Positions 25,813 to 34,764 of a stretch of 64,000 nt of DNA are shown one piece after another. A program made the translations under genes and the position numbers. The stretch's first letter is position 1. Each line of letters begins with the position of its first letter. The notes under the pieces were generated by a model, which was not told the origin of the DNA, made no database searches, and saw only the letters and a list, made by a program, of their open reading frames with translations. The DNA comes from Nocardia transvalensis NBRC 15921 (GTDB taxonomy: Bacteria > Actinomycetota > Actinomycetes > Mycobacteriales > Mycobacteriaceae), in contig NZ_BAGL01000063.1 of assembly GCF_000308875.1 (NCBI RefSeq), forward strand, positions 221,210 through 285,209, in the 5' to 3' direction.

Positions 25813-26607
25813 TCATTCGGGCTTGCGGCCGCTGGTGCACAGGAAGTGGTAGAACCAGGCCCGGAAACGCGAGTCGAGCATGAGTTCGCGGTAGTGCTCG
25901 AGTTCGTCACGGGTGACGCCGCATTCCAGCAGCAGCGATTCGGCCCGGACGGTGAGGTTGCGATGCAGCAGGCAGCCCTCGTCGCCGCCGCTGACGGTCC
26001 GGGAGTATTCGACGCTGCCGATATCGGCCAGCCCGGCCTCGGTCATCCGGTCGTCCACCTGGCCGGCCCAGTCGAAGCTGATACCCAGGCGCGGGGCGAC
26101 CACGCCGTGCGAGAGCGACATGACCTTCGCCCACACGTCCTCGTCGGCCAGCGTGGGCGCGGACAGGGTGGCCTGGGGCCGCCGGTCGACATCGCCGATC
26201 ACCAGCCATCCGCCGGGCGCCAGCGCCTCGACGAGGGTGGTGAAGATCTGCTCGCGCCGCGGCAGGCGCATGAGGAGCAGGCGGGCGTGGATGAGGTCGA
26301 AGGGTCCGTCGACGGGGAGCCCGCCGGCCAGATCATGCTCGTACACTTCGACATTCGGCCCCGGATCGAGAAAGGCGGCGTTCTTGTCGACGGCGACGAC
26401 GGATCCGGACGGGCCGACGCGATCGGCGAGCCATCGCGCGATCGATCCGGCGCCCGCCCCGAGTTCCAGGCACCGCGCGCCCGGCCCGATCCCCGTCGAC
26501 CGCAGGCAATCCGTGGTGATCGCATCGAAGAGGGTCTCGACGTAACCGAGATGCTCCCGGCCCAGCTCGGTACCTTCGGCATCGAAAATGTAGGGTTCCG
26601 TCTGCAT
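25813..26607 (-). CDS. SAM-dependent methyltransferase
   Basis: A 264-residue class I methyltransferase. Motif I is CLELGAGAGSIARWLADRVG, motif II VVAVDKNAAFLD, then DLIHARLLLMRLPRREQ and ALAPGGWLVIGDVD. The architecture resembles small-molecule methyltransferases such as those acting on quinones or secondary metabolites. ATG 26607 follows GGGAGGGAG; the open frame extends ten codons further but without ribosome site. Neighbours on both sides are unrelated, so the substrate is not indicated. Confidence 0.88.
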   Translation of the reverse strand: MQTEPYIFDAEGTELGREHLGYVETLFDAITTDCLRSTGIGPGARCLELGAGAGSIARWLADRVGPSGSVVAVDKNAAFLDPGPNVEVYEHDLAGGLPVDGPFDLIHARLLLMRLPRREQIFTTLVEALAPGGWLVIGDVDRRPQATLSAPTLADEDVWAKVMSLSHGVVAPRLGISFDWAGQVDDRMTEAGLADIGSVEYSRTVSGGDEGCLLHRNLTVRAESLLLECGVTRDELEHYRELMLDSRFRAWFYHFLCTSGRKPE

Positions 26608-26755
26608 CGTGCTCCCTCCCACAAGGCTGCCACGCAAGCATCCCAGACACCGTGTCCATCAGGCTTCGCACAGCACTACCCACCCGTGGTGACCTGCTGC
26701 GGAACGGGCGAGTGCGCCGGCACGGCACTCAGCCCTCAGACGTTGAAACCCCCTA

Positions 26756-26826
26756 CCGGACAACAGCTTTGATCCCCCCTACTGTACGCGCGGCAGAATA
26801 ACGGCGCTTCGCCAGCTGTTGTCCGG
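26756..26826. repeat. 13-base inverted repeats 45 bases apart
   Basis: CCGGACAACAGCT (26756-26768) and AGCTGTTGTCCGG (26814-26826) are perfect inverted repeats in the gap between the protease 3' end and the methyltransferase 5' end. The 45-base interior is not self-complementary. Could be a terminator with a long loop or a decayed mobile fragment. Confidence 0.7.
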
Positions 26827-26848
26827 CACGCATCGACCCGGTAGCCGA

Positions 26849-28505
26849 CTACTCCCCCGCGTCTCCGGACCTGGTGCGAAGCAAGGGGATCCGAACAGCC
26901 TCGACGGCCTGCGTCACCGCCGCGCAGTCGGACTCGGTGAACCCGGCGATGTTGTCATCGATGTTGTTGCGGCACACCGTGGTCAGAGTGCTTGCCAGGG
27001 CGGGATAGCCGGCGCTGGGATATAGCTGGGTCTGGACGGTCCAGTACAGCGAGGCGGCCTTCGCGAGGCCGATGCCGCCGATGACGCGCCCGCCCGCTCG
27101 CCCGCCATCGGTGATCAGGGCGGCGAGTCTGTTGCCCACGCCGCTGTTGGTGTGGACGCCGCCGTTGTCCGGGGCCGGGTGGGCGCCGGAGTGGGTCGCC
27201 GGCGCCCAGCCCGGGCCCCGGTAGGTCTCCGGCTGCGGATCGGGGCCCGAGCGTGGCGACCGCATATCCCGGACGACGCCGACGGCGGTGCCGTTCCCGA
27301 TCTTCCACCGGTCGGCGGGCAGGCCGCGGGCAGTGGCCAGTTCGGTGAACTCGCCGAAGACGTCGGACATGGATTCGTTGACCGCACCGGACTCGTTGAC
27401 GTAGTTCAGGCCGCTCGTGCGCTCGGTGACGCCGTGGGTGATCTCGTGGGCGAGGACGTCGAGACCGAGGACCGCGCCGCCGAGGACCGCGCCCCGCCCG
27501 CCGGTCCAGTAGGCGTTGGCGTAGGGGCAGGTCTCGGCACAGACACGCACGGTGGCGCGCAGAGCCTTACCGCCGCCGTCGCCGAGGTCGACGCCGATCA
27601 GATCGGTCAGGCTGCCGAGGTCGGTGTAGTGGCGGTAGAACGTCTCGGTATCACCGAGCCAGCCGTAGACCCGGTTGGCGTCCTCGTTCCCGGCGACGCG
27701 GGGCTGCCCCTCCGATCGCACCACGGGATAACTTCCCGCGGCCCCGCACGGCGTGCCGATCCTCCGCTCCTCGCCCTGTGAATCCGCGTCACACACCGCA
27801 CGCGCGAGGCTCCGGCCGGTCGTCCAGGCATCGAGGACCTCCGCCCCGGGCCCGGCCGCGACGAAGACCCGCCACAGGTCGCCGGCGGCCGCGACGTCGA
27901 AGCGATAGGCGGGGATCGCCGCGACGTCCGGCCCGTCGCCGTCGATCAGGCTCGGATCGAACCAGGCCGCCGACTCGGTGCGCACAGCCAGCGTGTCCGC
28001 CGCGGACCTGGACGCCCCGGCCACCGTGCCGAGAGCCGCCCGGCGAGCGGCCGCCGTCGGCGCGACCCCCTCCGGTGGATAGCTCCCGTGCGTGTGTGCG
28101 GTCAGCGCACCGGTCGCCGACAGCAGCGCGCCGTCCGGCCGCAGCGACAGCGCGACGCCCGCGCCGTGGACGGGAACCCCGGCGATCCGTTGCGACAGCC
28201 GCACGGTACTTCCGCCCGCGCCCCGCCACCGTATCCACGACGAGATCCGCTGCGGCGCCGAACAACTGCCTGATATCGGTGGCGTGCGCCAGTGCCGCCG
28301 CGCCGGGATCGGCGGGCCGGGCCCCCGGCGGCGGAACCGGCCGGTCCGGAACGATCTGGCGGACCGCGCCGTGCGCACTCACGTGCACCTGCTTCGGCGC
28401 GGCCGGCAGCGCCGGTGGGCTCGGCTCGGCCCCGGCCGGACCTACCAGCAGCATCGATACAGCTACGACGACCGTGACCCACAGGCCACGCGAACAGACC
28501 TTCAT
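26849..28505 (-). pseudogene. M4 (thermolysin-type) metallopeptidase, frameshifted
   Basis: A secreted neutral protease split between two frames. From ATG 28505 (with GGGGAAG upstream) comes a signal peptide KVCSRGLWVTVVVAVSMLLVG ending ...AGAEP, then the start of the FTP propeptide (HVSAHGAVRQIVPD, ATDIRQLFGAA). Near 28211-28230 the coding frame jumps by one base; the second frame (28213 to 26849) continues the propeptide with STVRLSQRIAGVPVHGA. It then carries the catalytic domain: zinc motif HEITH (27434-27448), NESMSDVFGE with the third ligand, and NGGVHTNSGVGN. Joined, it makes about 551 residues. Either a real inactivating frameshift or one extra base in a GC-rich run of the assembly. 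Confidence 0.8.
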
Positions 28506-28660
28506 CGTGTCTTCCCCCTGCGATTTCCGATGGATGTGGACAACCGCTGCCCGCGATCGAGCCGATCGCGTCCCCGCCGTGCCCCCCTCGGACCGTCCGA
28601 CCCGCCCGATGTGAACTCCCCGAATTCGATTGCCGGAGGGGATGTCTCGCGGCGAAACCG

Positions 28661-29203
28661 CTACAGCTTCGCCAGCACCTTCCCCACCGTCAGCCAGGTG
28701 CGGGTGGTGATGTCCTTGCCGTACACGCTCTCCAGCCATGCCATGTGGTTCGGCGTGGAACTCGACATGTTGTCGATGACCGCCAGGAGGGCGGCTGCCT
28801 CCTGGTCGTACCGGACGATCCGCACCACGCCGTCCAGCTCCGGCGGGAGGTTGCCCGGCGGCGGGCCCTGCGTCCGGTCCTTGAGGAAGGTGGTGGTGAG
28901 GTAGGTGCCGCGCCCGTGCGTCAGCCCCGGGAAGGGATCGGAATCGACCAGCGCGCGCAGTTCCTCGCGGCTGCGGATGATGGTGCCGCCGCCGATGCCC
29001 AACTCCGCGCTCAGCGCCTGCTGGATGCGCGATTCCAGTGCGGGAACGTCGGTTTCGGTGCTACCGAACACGATATTGCCGCTGGTGAGCACCGAACCCA
29101 CCGACTCGAACCCCAGCCCCTCGAAGACGCCGCGCAACTTCTCGTTGCGCATATTCGGGTTGCTGGGCATGATCCCGCGTAGCAGGGCGGCGTACCGGTT
29201 CAT
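28661..29203 (-). CDS. DUF1697 family protein
   Basis: A 180-residue protein that matches DUF1697: it starts NRYAALLRGIMPSNPNMRNEKLR, continues GFESVGSVLTSGNIVF and ends with the family's HMAWLESVYGKDITTRTWLTVGKVLAKL. The family is widespread in bacteria and of unknown function. ATG 29203 gives the family-typical start; ten upstream codons in the frame lack support. No functional link to its neighbours is visible. Confidence 0.88.
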   Translation of the reverse strand: MNRYAALLRGIMPSNPNMRNEKLRGVFEGLGFESVGSVLTSGNIVFGSTETDVPALESRIQQALSAELGIGGGTIIRSREELRALVDSDPFPGLTHGRGTYLTTTFLKDRTQGPPPGNLPPELDGVVRIVRYDQEAAALLAVIDNMSSSTPNHMAWLESVYGKDITTRTWLTVGKVLAKL

Positions 29204-29309
29204 GAGCGAGACGGTACCGCCCGCCCCCGACAACTTCGGCGGACTAGGCGTACCTCCGCATTCGCTCCGGCCGTGCGCGGACTGGGGACGGCTACGCCGA
29301 CTGCGCCGA

Positions 29310-30065
29310 CTAGCTCGCCTGCGACGCGGCCGCGCCGTTCTTCTTGCGCTCGATGTCCTCCAGCGCCGCGAGATACTTCGCCCGCTCCTCGGCCCCGGCC
29401 TCCCACGCCTCCTTGCGGTTCTTGACCACCTTGGCGGGGGCGCCGACGGCGATGCCGTAGTCGGGCACGTCGCCCTTCACCACGGCGTGCGCGCCCAGCA
29501 CGCAGCCGCGGCCGACGCGGGTGCCACGCAGCACCGTCACCTTGGCCGCGATCCAGGTGTCCGGACCGATGCGCACCGGACCCTTGACGATGCCCTGATC
29601 CTTGATCGGCAGGGTGATGTCGTCCATCTTGTGGTCGAAGTCGCAGATGTAGCACCAGTCGGCGACCAGCGTCGATTCGCCGATCTCGATATCGAGGTAG
29701 GTGTTGACGACGTTGTCCTTGCCGAACACCACCTTGTCGCCGATGCGCAGCGAGCCCTCGTGGCAGCGGATCGCGTTGCCGTCGCCGATGTGCACCCACC
29801 GGCCGATCTCCATGCGGCTCAGCTCCGGCGTCGCGTGCACCTCGACCCCGCGGCCCAGGAAGACCATGCCGCGCAGCACGATGTGCGGGTTGGCCAGCCG
29901 GAACTTGAACAGCCGGTAGTACCGCACCAGGTACCACGGCGTATAGGCCCGGTTGGCCAGGACCCAGCGCAGCGAGGCCATCGTCAGAAAACGCGCCTGC
30001 TCCGGGTCCCGCCTGCGCGACCCCCGCCACCGCGAACGCAGCGGCGCGCCCCACATGCTCGTCAC
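29310..30065 (-). CDS. Hexapeptide-repeat acyltransferase (Rv3034c-like)
   Basis: A 251-residue left-handed beta-helix acetyltransferase. Isoleucine/valine-led hexapeptide repeats run from about residue 75 to 210, for example MEIGRWVHIGDGNAI, LRIGDKVVFGKDNVV, VRIGPDTWIAAKVTVLRGTRVGRGCVLGAHAVV and the closing GVPA-like VGAPAKVVKN. The C-terminal tail is a charged helix. Rv3034c of M. tuberculosis, in the same position relative to Rv3035, is part of the methylglucose lipopolysaccharide gene set, so acetylation of that polymer is plausible. GTG 30065 has GGGAG eight bases upstream. Confidence 0.9.
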   Translation of the reverse strand: MTSMWGAPLRSRWRGSRRRDPEQARFLTMASLRWVLANRAYTPWYLVRYYRLFKFRLANPHIVLRGMVFLGRGVEVHATPELSRMEIGRWVHIGDGNAIRCHEGSLRIGDKVVFGKDNVVNTYLDIEIGESTLVADWCYICDFDHKMDDITLPIKDQGIVKGPVRIGPDTWIAAKVTVLRGTRVGRGCVLGAHAVVKGDVPDYGIAVGAPAKVVKNRKEAWEAGAEERAKYLAALEDIERKKNGAAASQAS

Positions 30066-30277
30066 GAACTTGCTCCCTCGAGTCCATCGGGCGACTGCGT
30101 CGTCCAGAGGTGTCGTCGTCGAGGTACCAGCGTACTTTCGTCGCGCGCGGGGGCATCCGCTGCCCTCGAACTGTTCCCGCCGCGGCACGATCCGGCGGAC
30201 ACGGGCGAAATCGAGTTCCCCCGGACCGGTGAGAGCGGGGTTCGATGTTCTAGTCTCGTGCAGTCCCGTACGAGCAG

Positions 30278-31699
30278 ATGGGAGTCCAGCAGGTGCGACA
30301 CGGCAGCCGGCGATCCCCGCGCAGCGGGCGAGGCGCCATCACCGATCACCGTCCGGCGGTGCGACGCGCGCGCTCCCGGGGCCTGGCGCTACGGGCCGGC
30401 GCGGCCGTGGGCGCGATGGGCGTGCTGGCGCTGACCGGATGCGGCAGCACCACGCTGGACGACATCAAGGTCGGCCCGGGTAAGGGCTGGCCGGTCGCGT
30501 ACCACGACGCCCGCAACAGCGGCGCCAGCGGCATCACCGGATCCCGGCACCTGGTCCCGGCCTGGTCGCGGCCGCTGGGCGGCCCGGCCGCGACCCCTAC
30601 CATCATCGGGCCGGGCGGGCAGGTGTTCGTCACCAGCAGCACGGCCGCCGGCTGCGTCGGCGATACGGGTCCGACCGGCGCGCTGTTCGCGTTCCAGATG
30701 CCGACCGGGCGCAAGCGGTTCTGCAATCCCATGGGTCCGGACGCGAGCGCCGCCGGTGCGGCGGTGGACGGGCTGGACAACGTCTACGTCGGCGACAACG
30801 GCGGCCTGTTCTCGTTCAACGCGCTCGGCCAGCCGCGCTGGCGCACCCCCGTCGCGGGCGTTCCGGTGTCGGTGCAGTTCACCAGCGACGGCAATGTGCT
30901 GTCGGTGACCCAGTCCGGTCAGATCGACGTGGTCGACCGGCAGACCGGGAAGCTGACGGCGGCGACGTTCCAGGCACTGGGCGAGCCCGACTTCCTGCAG
31001 GAGGTCAACCTGCCGCGACCGCCGGACGGCCAGGGCATCGGCGACTGCGGCGCCGGCGGGCCGCTGTGCCCGGTGGCGAACGTCTCGGCGCTGGAGCAGA
31101 ACTCCGGCCGCTTCTACCTCACCGTCCGGAAGCCGGGAACTCCCGCCGCGGCCCTGGTCGCGCTGCGCTACGCGGACAAGCAGATCCGGCAGGAGTGGAG
31201 CGTCGACATCCTCGCCGACGGCTCCGCGACCAGCCCGACGCTGTCCGGCGACGGCAAGACCGTCTACGTCGGCGATAACTCCGGCCGGCTGCTGGCCGTC
31301 GACGCCGCCGACGGGCACACGAAATGGACGCAGCCGCTGGGCTTCGCGCCGCGCGGCGCGGTATCGGCGCAGGACGGGCTGCTGATCCCGGGCGGCGACG
31401 AGGGCCACCTCATCGCGCTGCGCGACAACGACGGCAGCGCGGAGATCGCCTGGGAGCGTAAGGATCTGGAGTTACGCGGACGTCCCGTGCAGACCGGCGG
31501 CGACACCGGTTACGTGGTCTCCTCGATCGGCGACACGCTGCACCTGATCACCATCGACACCCGCAACGGCACGACGCTGGCCTCCGCGGAACTGCCGGGC
31601 GCGCAGGGCACCACCGTCGGAACGGCGGTGAGCGCCAAGGGCGATGTGGTGGTCACGTCGCGCATCGGCGAGCTGTTCGCCTTCAAGCCGGACGAGTAG
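30278..31699 (+). CDS. PQQ-type beta-propeller lipoprotein (Rv3035-like)
   Basis: A 473-residue secreted lipoprotein. A basic N-terminal region is followed by a signal segment and the lipobox ALTGC with Cys55. The rest is made of PQQ/Trp-like beta-propeller blades, for example DNVYVGDNGGLFSFNALGQPRW, KTVYVGDNSGRLLAVDAADG and GDVVVTSRIGELFAFKPDE. It resembles Rv3035, of unknown function. Such propellers usually serve as protein-interaction scaffolds at the cell envelope. GTG 30293 has a better-placed GGGAG than ATG 30278, so the start is uncertain by five codons. It converges on the next gene with seven bases between them. Confidence 0.9.
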   Translation: MGVQQVRHGSRRSPRSGRGAITDHRPAVRRARSRGLALRAGAAVGAMGVLALTGCGSTTLDDIKVGPGKGWPVAYHDARNSGASGITGSRHLVPAWSRPLGGPAATPTIIGPGGQVFVTSSTAAGCVGDTGPTGALFAFQMPTGRKRFCNPMGPDASAAGAAVDGLDNVYVGDNGGLFSFNALGQPRWRTPVAGVPVSVQFTSDGNVLSVTQSGQIDVVDRQTGKLTAATFQALGEPDFLQEVNLPRPPDGQGIGDCGAGGPLCPVANVSALEQNSGRFYLTVRKPGTPAAALVALRYADKQIRQEWSVDILADGSATSPTLSGDGKTVYVGDNSGRLLAVDAADGHTKWTQPLGFAPRGAVSAQDGLLIPGGDEGHLIALRDNDGSAEIAWERKDLELRGRPVQTGGDTGYVVSSIGDTLHLITIDTRNGTTLASAELPGAQGTTVGTAVSAKGDVVVTSRIGELFAFKPDE

Positions 31700-31706
31700 G
31701 GGACGC

Positions 31707-32885
31707 TCAGCGGGCCGGTGGCGTCTCGCACAGGAAAGCCGTAGGGGTACGGCCGATCCGGGTGATCACGACAGTGTAGGGGTGCGTACCGCGCGGCTTG
31801 ACGCGGGCACGCAGCGCGTCCGAATCGATATCCACACCGCGCGCGAGGATCTCGAGCGGACCGCAGTCGCGGCGATGCAGCTCCGCGCGCAGCGGCTTCT
31901 CGCGGAATTCGAGACGGTCCAGGATGCGGAAGCCGCGGACGCCGTCGGGCACGGTGTCGCCGGTGAGATAGGCGATCCGGGGATCCAGCTGCCACAGGCC
32001 GTATTTCGCGGCGTAGTGCCGGACCAGTCCGGCCCGCACGACAGCGCCGTCCGGATCGATGATCCACGCCCCCGGATCGCGTTCGGGGATATCGTCCGGT
32101 TCGGCATCGGTGAGCACCCGGGACGAACCGTCCGAGCCGAGGACGGTCGCGCGGCGGGTGACGCCCGGTTCGGCGAGTCCGGCCGACCAGAGGCACGCCT
32201 CGCGCACCGCGCCGTCCAGCGAGACGAGTTCGACCTCCCATGATCCCCGCGGTGCGAAGGCGTCGAAATCTAGTCCGGGAGCGCACTTCACGACCAGATC
32301 GCGGCCCGCGTAGGCGGCCACGAGGTCCGGCAGCGGCGGGATCAGCTTGGCCGGGTCGTGCGTGCGGCGGCCGCCCGCGCGCCGGGCCGGATCGGCGATC
32401 ACGACCGTGCCGCTACTGCACGGGATCAGCGCATCGGCCTTGGCCAGCAGCACATTTCGCACGCCGGAGAGGTTGTGCGCGGCCATGGCGAGGCGCACCT
32501 CGTCGAGATCGCTCCCGATGACCACCGGGCACACCGGATGCAGCGCCGCCGGTTCCGCGCCGATCGAGCACGTCACGTCGTGCACGGCCCGGCCCGCCAG
32601 CCGCCGCGCCCGATGCCGGGCCACGGCGCTCGGCGTCGCCTGCTGCAGGGCGTCGTCGGTGAACAGCCACTCCCCCGCGCCGTCGAGTTTGGCGCCCGCC
32701 CGCCGCCGCAGGCGCACCGTCTCCACCAGCGCCGCCGCGTGTTCCCCCCGCACGCGCCGCACCCGCTCCAGGTCGTTGACCAGCGACGCCGGAGTCAGTG
32801 CCAGCCGATCCACCTCGGCCAGCGCGGAACGCCCGGCGTCACCGCGCAGGAACGCCACGTCGTCGCGCGAGAACCGATACGCCAT
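31707..32885 (-). CDS. Class I methyltransferase with THUMP-like domain (Rv3037c-like)
   Basis: A 392-residue protein. The N-terminal half is a Rossmann methyltransferase with AVHDVTCSIGAEPAAL as motif I, VIGSDLDEVRLAMAAHNL as motif II and VVIADPARRAGGRRTHDP corresponding to the DPP(Y/F) motif. The C-terminal part (about 295-392) with LEFREKPLRAELHRRDCGPLEILARGVD matches the THUMP-like domain of actinobacterial proteins such as Rv3037c. That gene belongs to the same conserved block in M. tuberculosis, placed with MGLP genes; whether the substrate is RNA or sugar is not settled by sequence. ATG 32885. Confidence 0.87.
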   Translation of the reverse strand: MAYRFSRDDVAFLRGDAGRSALAEVDRLALTPASLVNDLERVRRVRGEHAAALVETVRLRRRAGAKLDGAGEWLFTDDALQQATPSAVARHRARRLAGRAVHDVTCSIGAEPAALHPVCPVVIGSDLDEVRLAMAAHNLSGVRNVLLAKADALIPCSSGTVVIADPARRAGGRRTHDPAKLIPPLPDLVAAYAGRDLVVKCAPGLDFDAFAPRGSWEVELVSLDGAVREACLWSAGLAEPGVTRRATVLGSDGSSRVLTDAEPDDIPERDPGAWIIDPDGAVVRAGLVRHYAAKYGLWQLDPRIAYLTGDTVPDGVRGFRILDRLEFREKPLRAELHRRDCGPLEILARGVDIDSDALRARVKPRGTHPYTVVITRIGRTPTAFLCETPPAR

Positions 32886-32973
32886 TACACCGGCCCGCGG
32901 CCGTCCACCGCGACCACATACCCCGGCAGCCACGAAGCCTCGCGCCACTGGGCCCGGATTCGGGTGTGGCGCA

Positions 32974-33951
32974 CTACTTTCCGGCGGCGGTCGGCTTCAC
33001 GCCGGTGATCATGGCGTTGTAGAAGAAGCGGCGGGGCACGATGTGCCGGAGCACGTTCTCGTCGACCCAGCTCAGGCCGAGCCAGGCCCGGTACTGGGCG
33101 ATGCGGTAGCGCCAGGTCAGCTTCTCGGCGGGGACGGCGGCCTCGAAGGTGCGCACCGGCCAGCCCCACAGGGCGGCGGCGAACTCCTCGGTCTCGGCGT
33201 GCACCTGGGCCGCGCCGGCCGAGCGGGCGATCGCCTCGAGCTGGGACGGATCGAAGGTGTGCAGGTCGACGACGGCCTCGAGGGCGGCCGCGCGCGAGGA
33301 CTCGTCGAGCTCCTCCTGCGGGCGGCGCCACTCGCGCAGGAACGGCAGCTTGGTGACCTCGGTGGTGACCTTCCAGGTCACCTGGCCCAGCTTGCGGGCG
33401 TAGAGGTTGCCCACGGTGGTCGGCTCGCCCGCGAAGACGAAGCGCCCGCCCGGCTTGAGTACCCGCAGGCATTCCTTGAGCGCCAGCTCCACATCCGGAA
33501 TGTGGTGCAGCACAGCGTGTCCCACGACCAGATCGAAGGTGTCGTCCTCGTACGGGATGGTCTCGGCGTCGGCCACCCGGCCGTCCACCTCCAGGCCGAG
33601 GTGCTCGGCGTTGCGCAGCGCCACCTTGACCATGCCCGGCGACAGGTCGGTGACCGAACCGCGCTTCGCCACCCCCGCCTGCATCAGGTTCAGCAGGAAG
33701 AAGCCGGTACCGCAGCCGAGTTCCAGGGCGCGACCGTACGGCAGCGGGGCGTTCGGCGCGACGGCGTCGAAGCGGCCGCGCGCGTACTCGATACAGCGCT
33801 CGTCGTAGGAGATCGACCACTTGTCGTCGTAGGTCTCCGCCTCCCAGTCGTGGTACAGGACCTGGGCGAGCTTGTTGTCGGCGAGCGCGGCCTCGACCTC
33901 CGCCTCGGTGGCGTGCGGGTTCGGCGCGGGGTCGTCAGGACGTGCGGTCAT
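32974..33951 (-). CDS. Class I SAM-dependent methyltransferase (Rv3038c-like)
   Basis: A 325-residue methyltransferase. Motif I is ALELGCGTGFFLLNLMQAG, followed by SVTDLSPGMVKVALRNAEHLGL, DTFDLVVGHAVLHHIPDVE and LKPGGRFVFAGEP. The C-terminal extension of about 130 residues, with TWRYRIAQYRAWLGLSW, is shared with Rv3038c, which has nearly the same length. Substrate unknown. It follows the enoyl-CoA hydratase-like gene by 37 bases in a leftward run that keeps the mycobacterial order Rv3041c to Rv3037c. ATG 33951 is used; TTG three codons upstream is possible. Confidence 0.88.
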   Translation of the reverse strand: MTARPDDPAPNPHATEAEVEAALADNKLAQVLYHDWEAETYDDKWSISYDERCIEYARGRFDAVAPNAPLPYGRALELGCGTGFFLLNLMQAGVAKRGSVTDLSPGMVKVALRNAEHLGLEVDGRVADAETIPYEDDTFDLVVGHAVLHHIPDVELALKECLRVLKPGGRFVFAGEPTTVGNLYARKLGQVTWKVTTEVTKLPFLREWRRPQEELDESSRAAALEAVVDLHTFDPSQLEAIARSAGAAQVHAETEEFAAALWGWPVRTFEAAVPAEKLTWRYRIAQYRAWLGLSWVDENVLRHIVPRRFFYNAMITGVKPTAAGK

Positions 33952-33988
33952 GGTCCGCAAGCGTACTCGAGCGGCCGGGGCCCCGAGA

Positions 33989-34753
33989 TCAGCGGCCCAC
34001 GAATTCCGCCGAACCCGGACCCGCCGCGGAATAAGAACGTGTTCCTATGCTGCGGTCTTCGGTGTCGAACAGCTCCGCCCACTCGCCGCGGGCCCGGTCG
34101 TGGCCGTGCGTACCGGCCTCGAAGACCCGTTTGGCGGCGGCCAGCGCGCGGGCCGGCCCGCCGGTGAACTGCCGGGCCCAGCGCAGGGCGGCGGTGTAGA
34201 CGTCGTCCGGGGCGACGACCTCGTCGACCAGGCCGAGGGCCGTCGCCTCGTCGTGCTCCACGAAGCGGCCGGTGTACACCAGATCCTTGGCGCGGGCCGG
34301 GCCGATCAGCAGGCTCAGCCGCCGGATTCCCGCGACCGGGATGAGCCCGGCGCGGATCTGCGGTAGCCCGAGCTTCACGTTGTCGCCGATGATGCGCCGA
34401 TCCGCCCCCAGCGCCAGCTCCAGACCCGCTCCGAGCGCGTATCCGCTGATGGCGGCCACCGTCGGCTGCGGCAGCCGGGCCAGGCAGCCGAGGGCGCGCT
34501 GCAGATCCCCGGCCAGGGCGCGGGCCTGCTCGGACGACAGCTCGGCCAGCTCCGCCAGCTCGTCACCGGCGCTGAAGACGCGCTCGTCCCCGTAGACGAC
34601 GACCGCCCGCGCCTCGGCGTCCTCCGCGATCCGGTCGGCCGCCGCCGCGAGTTCCAGGGCGAGTTGCACGTCGATCAGGTTCAGCGGCGGCCGCGCGAAG
34701 CGCAGCACGGCAATCCCCGCCTCGGCGCGGTCCACGGTCACGAATTCGGCCAC
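33989..34753 (-). CDS. echA17: Enoyl-CoA hydratase/isomerase family protein (EchA17-like)
   Basis: A 254-residue crotonase-fold protein, the same length as M. tuberculosis EchA17. The oxyanion-hole segments are FSAGDELAE (60-68) and GYALGAGLELAL (104-115). Of the two catalytic glutamates of rat crotonase, the first is kept as Glu112, but the second position is Gln132 (LGLPQIRAGLIPVAG instead of PEI). Hydratase activity is therefore doubtful, and isomerase, hydrolase or another crotonase reaction may apply. GTG 34753 starts 11 bases after the NUDIX gene stop. Confidence 0.88.
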   Translation of the reverse strand: MAEFVTVDRAEAGIAVLRFARPPLNLIDVQLALELAAAADRIAEDAEARAVVVYGDERVFSAGDELAELAELSSEQARALAGDLQRALGCLARLPQPTVAAISGYALGAGLELALGADRRIIGDNVKLGLPQIRAGLIPVAGIRRLSLLIGPARAKDLVYTGRFVEHDEATALGLVDEVVAPDDVYTAALRWARQFTGGPARALAAAKRVFEAGTHGHDRARGEWAELFDTEDRSIGTRSYSAAGPGSAEFVGR

Positions 34754-34764
34754 GGGGCAGGAGC

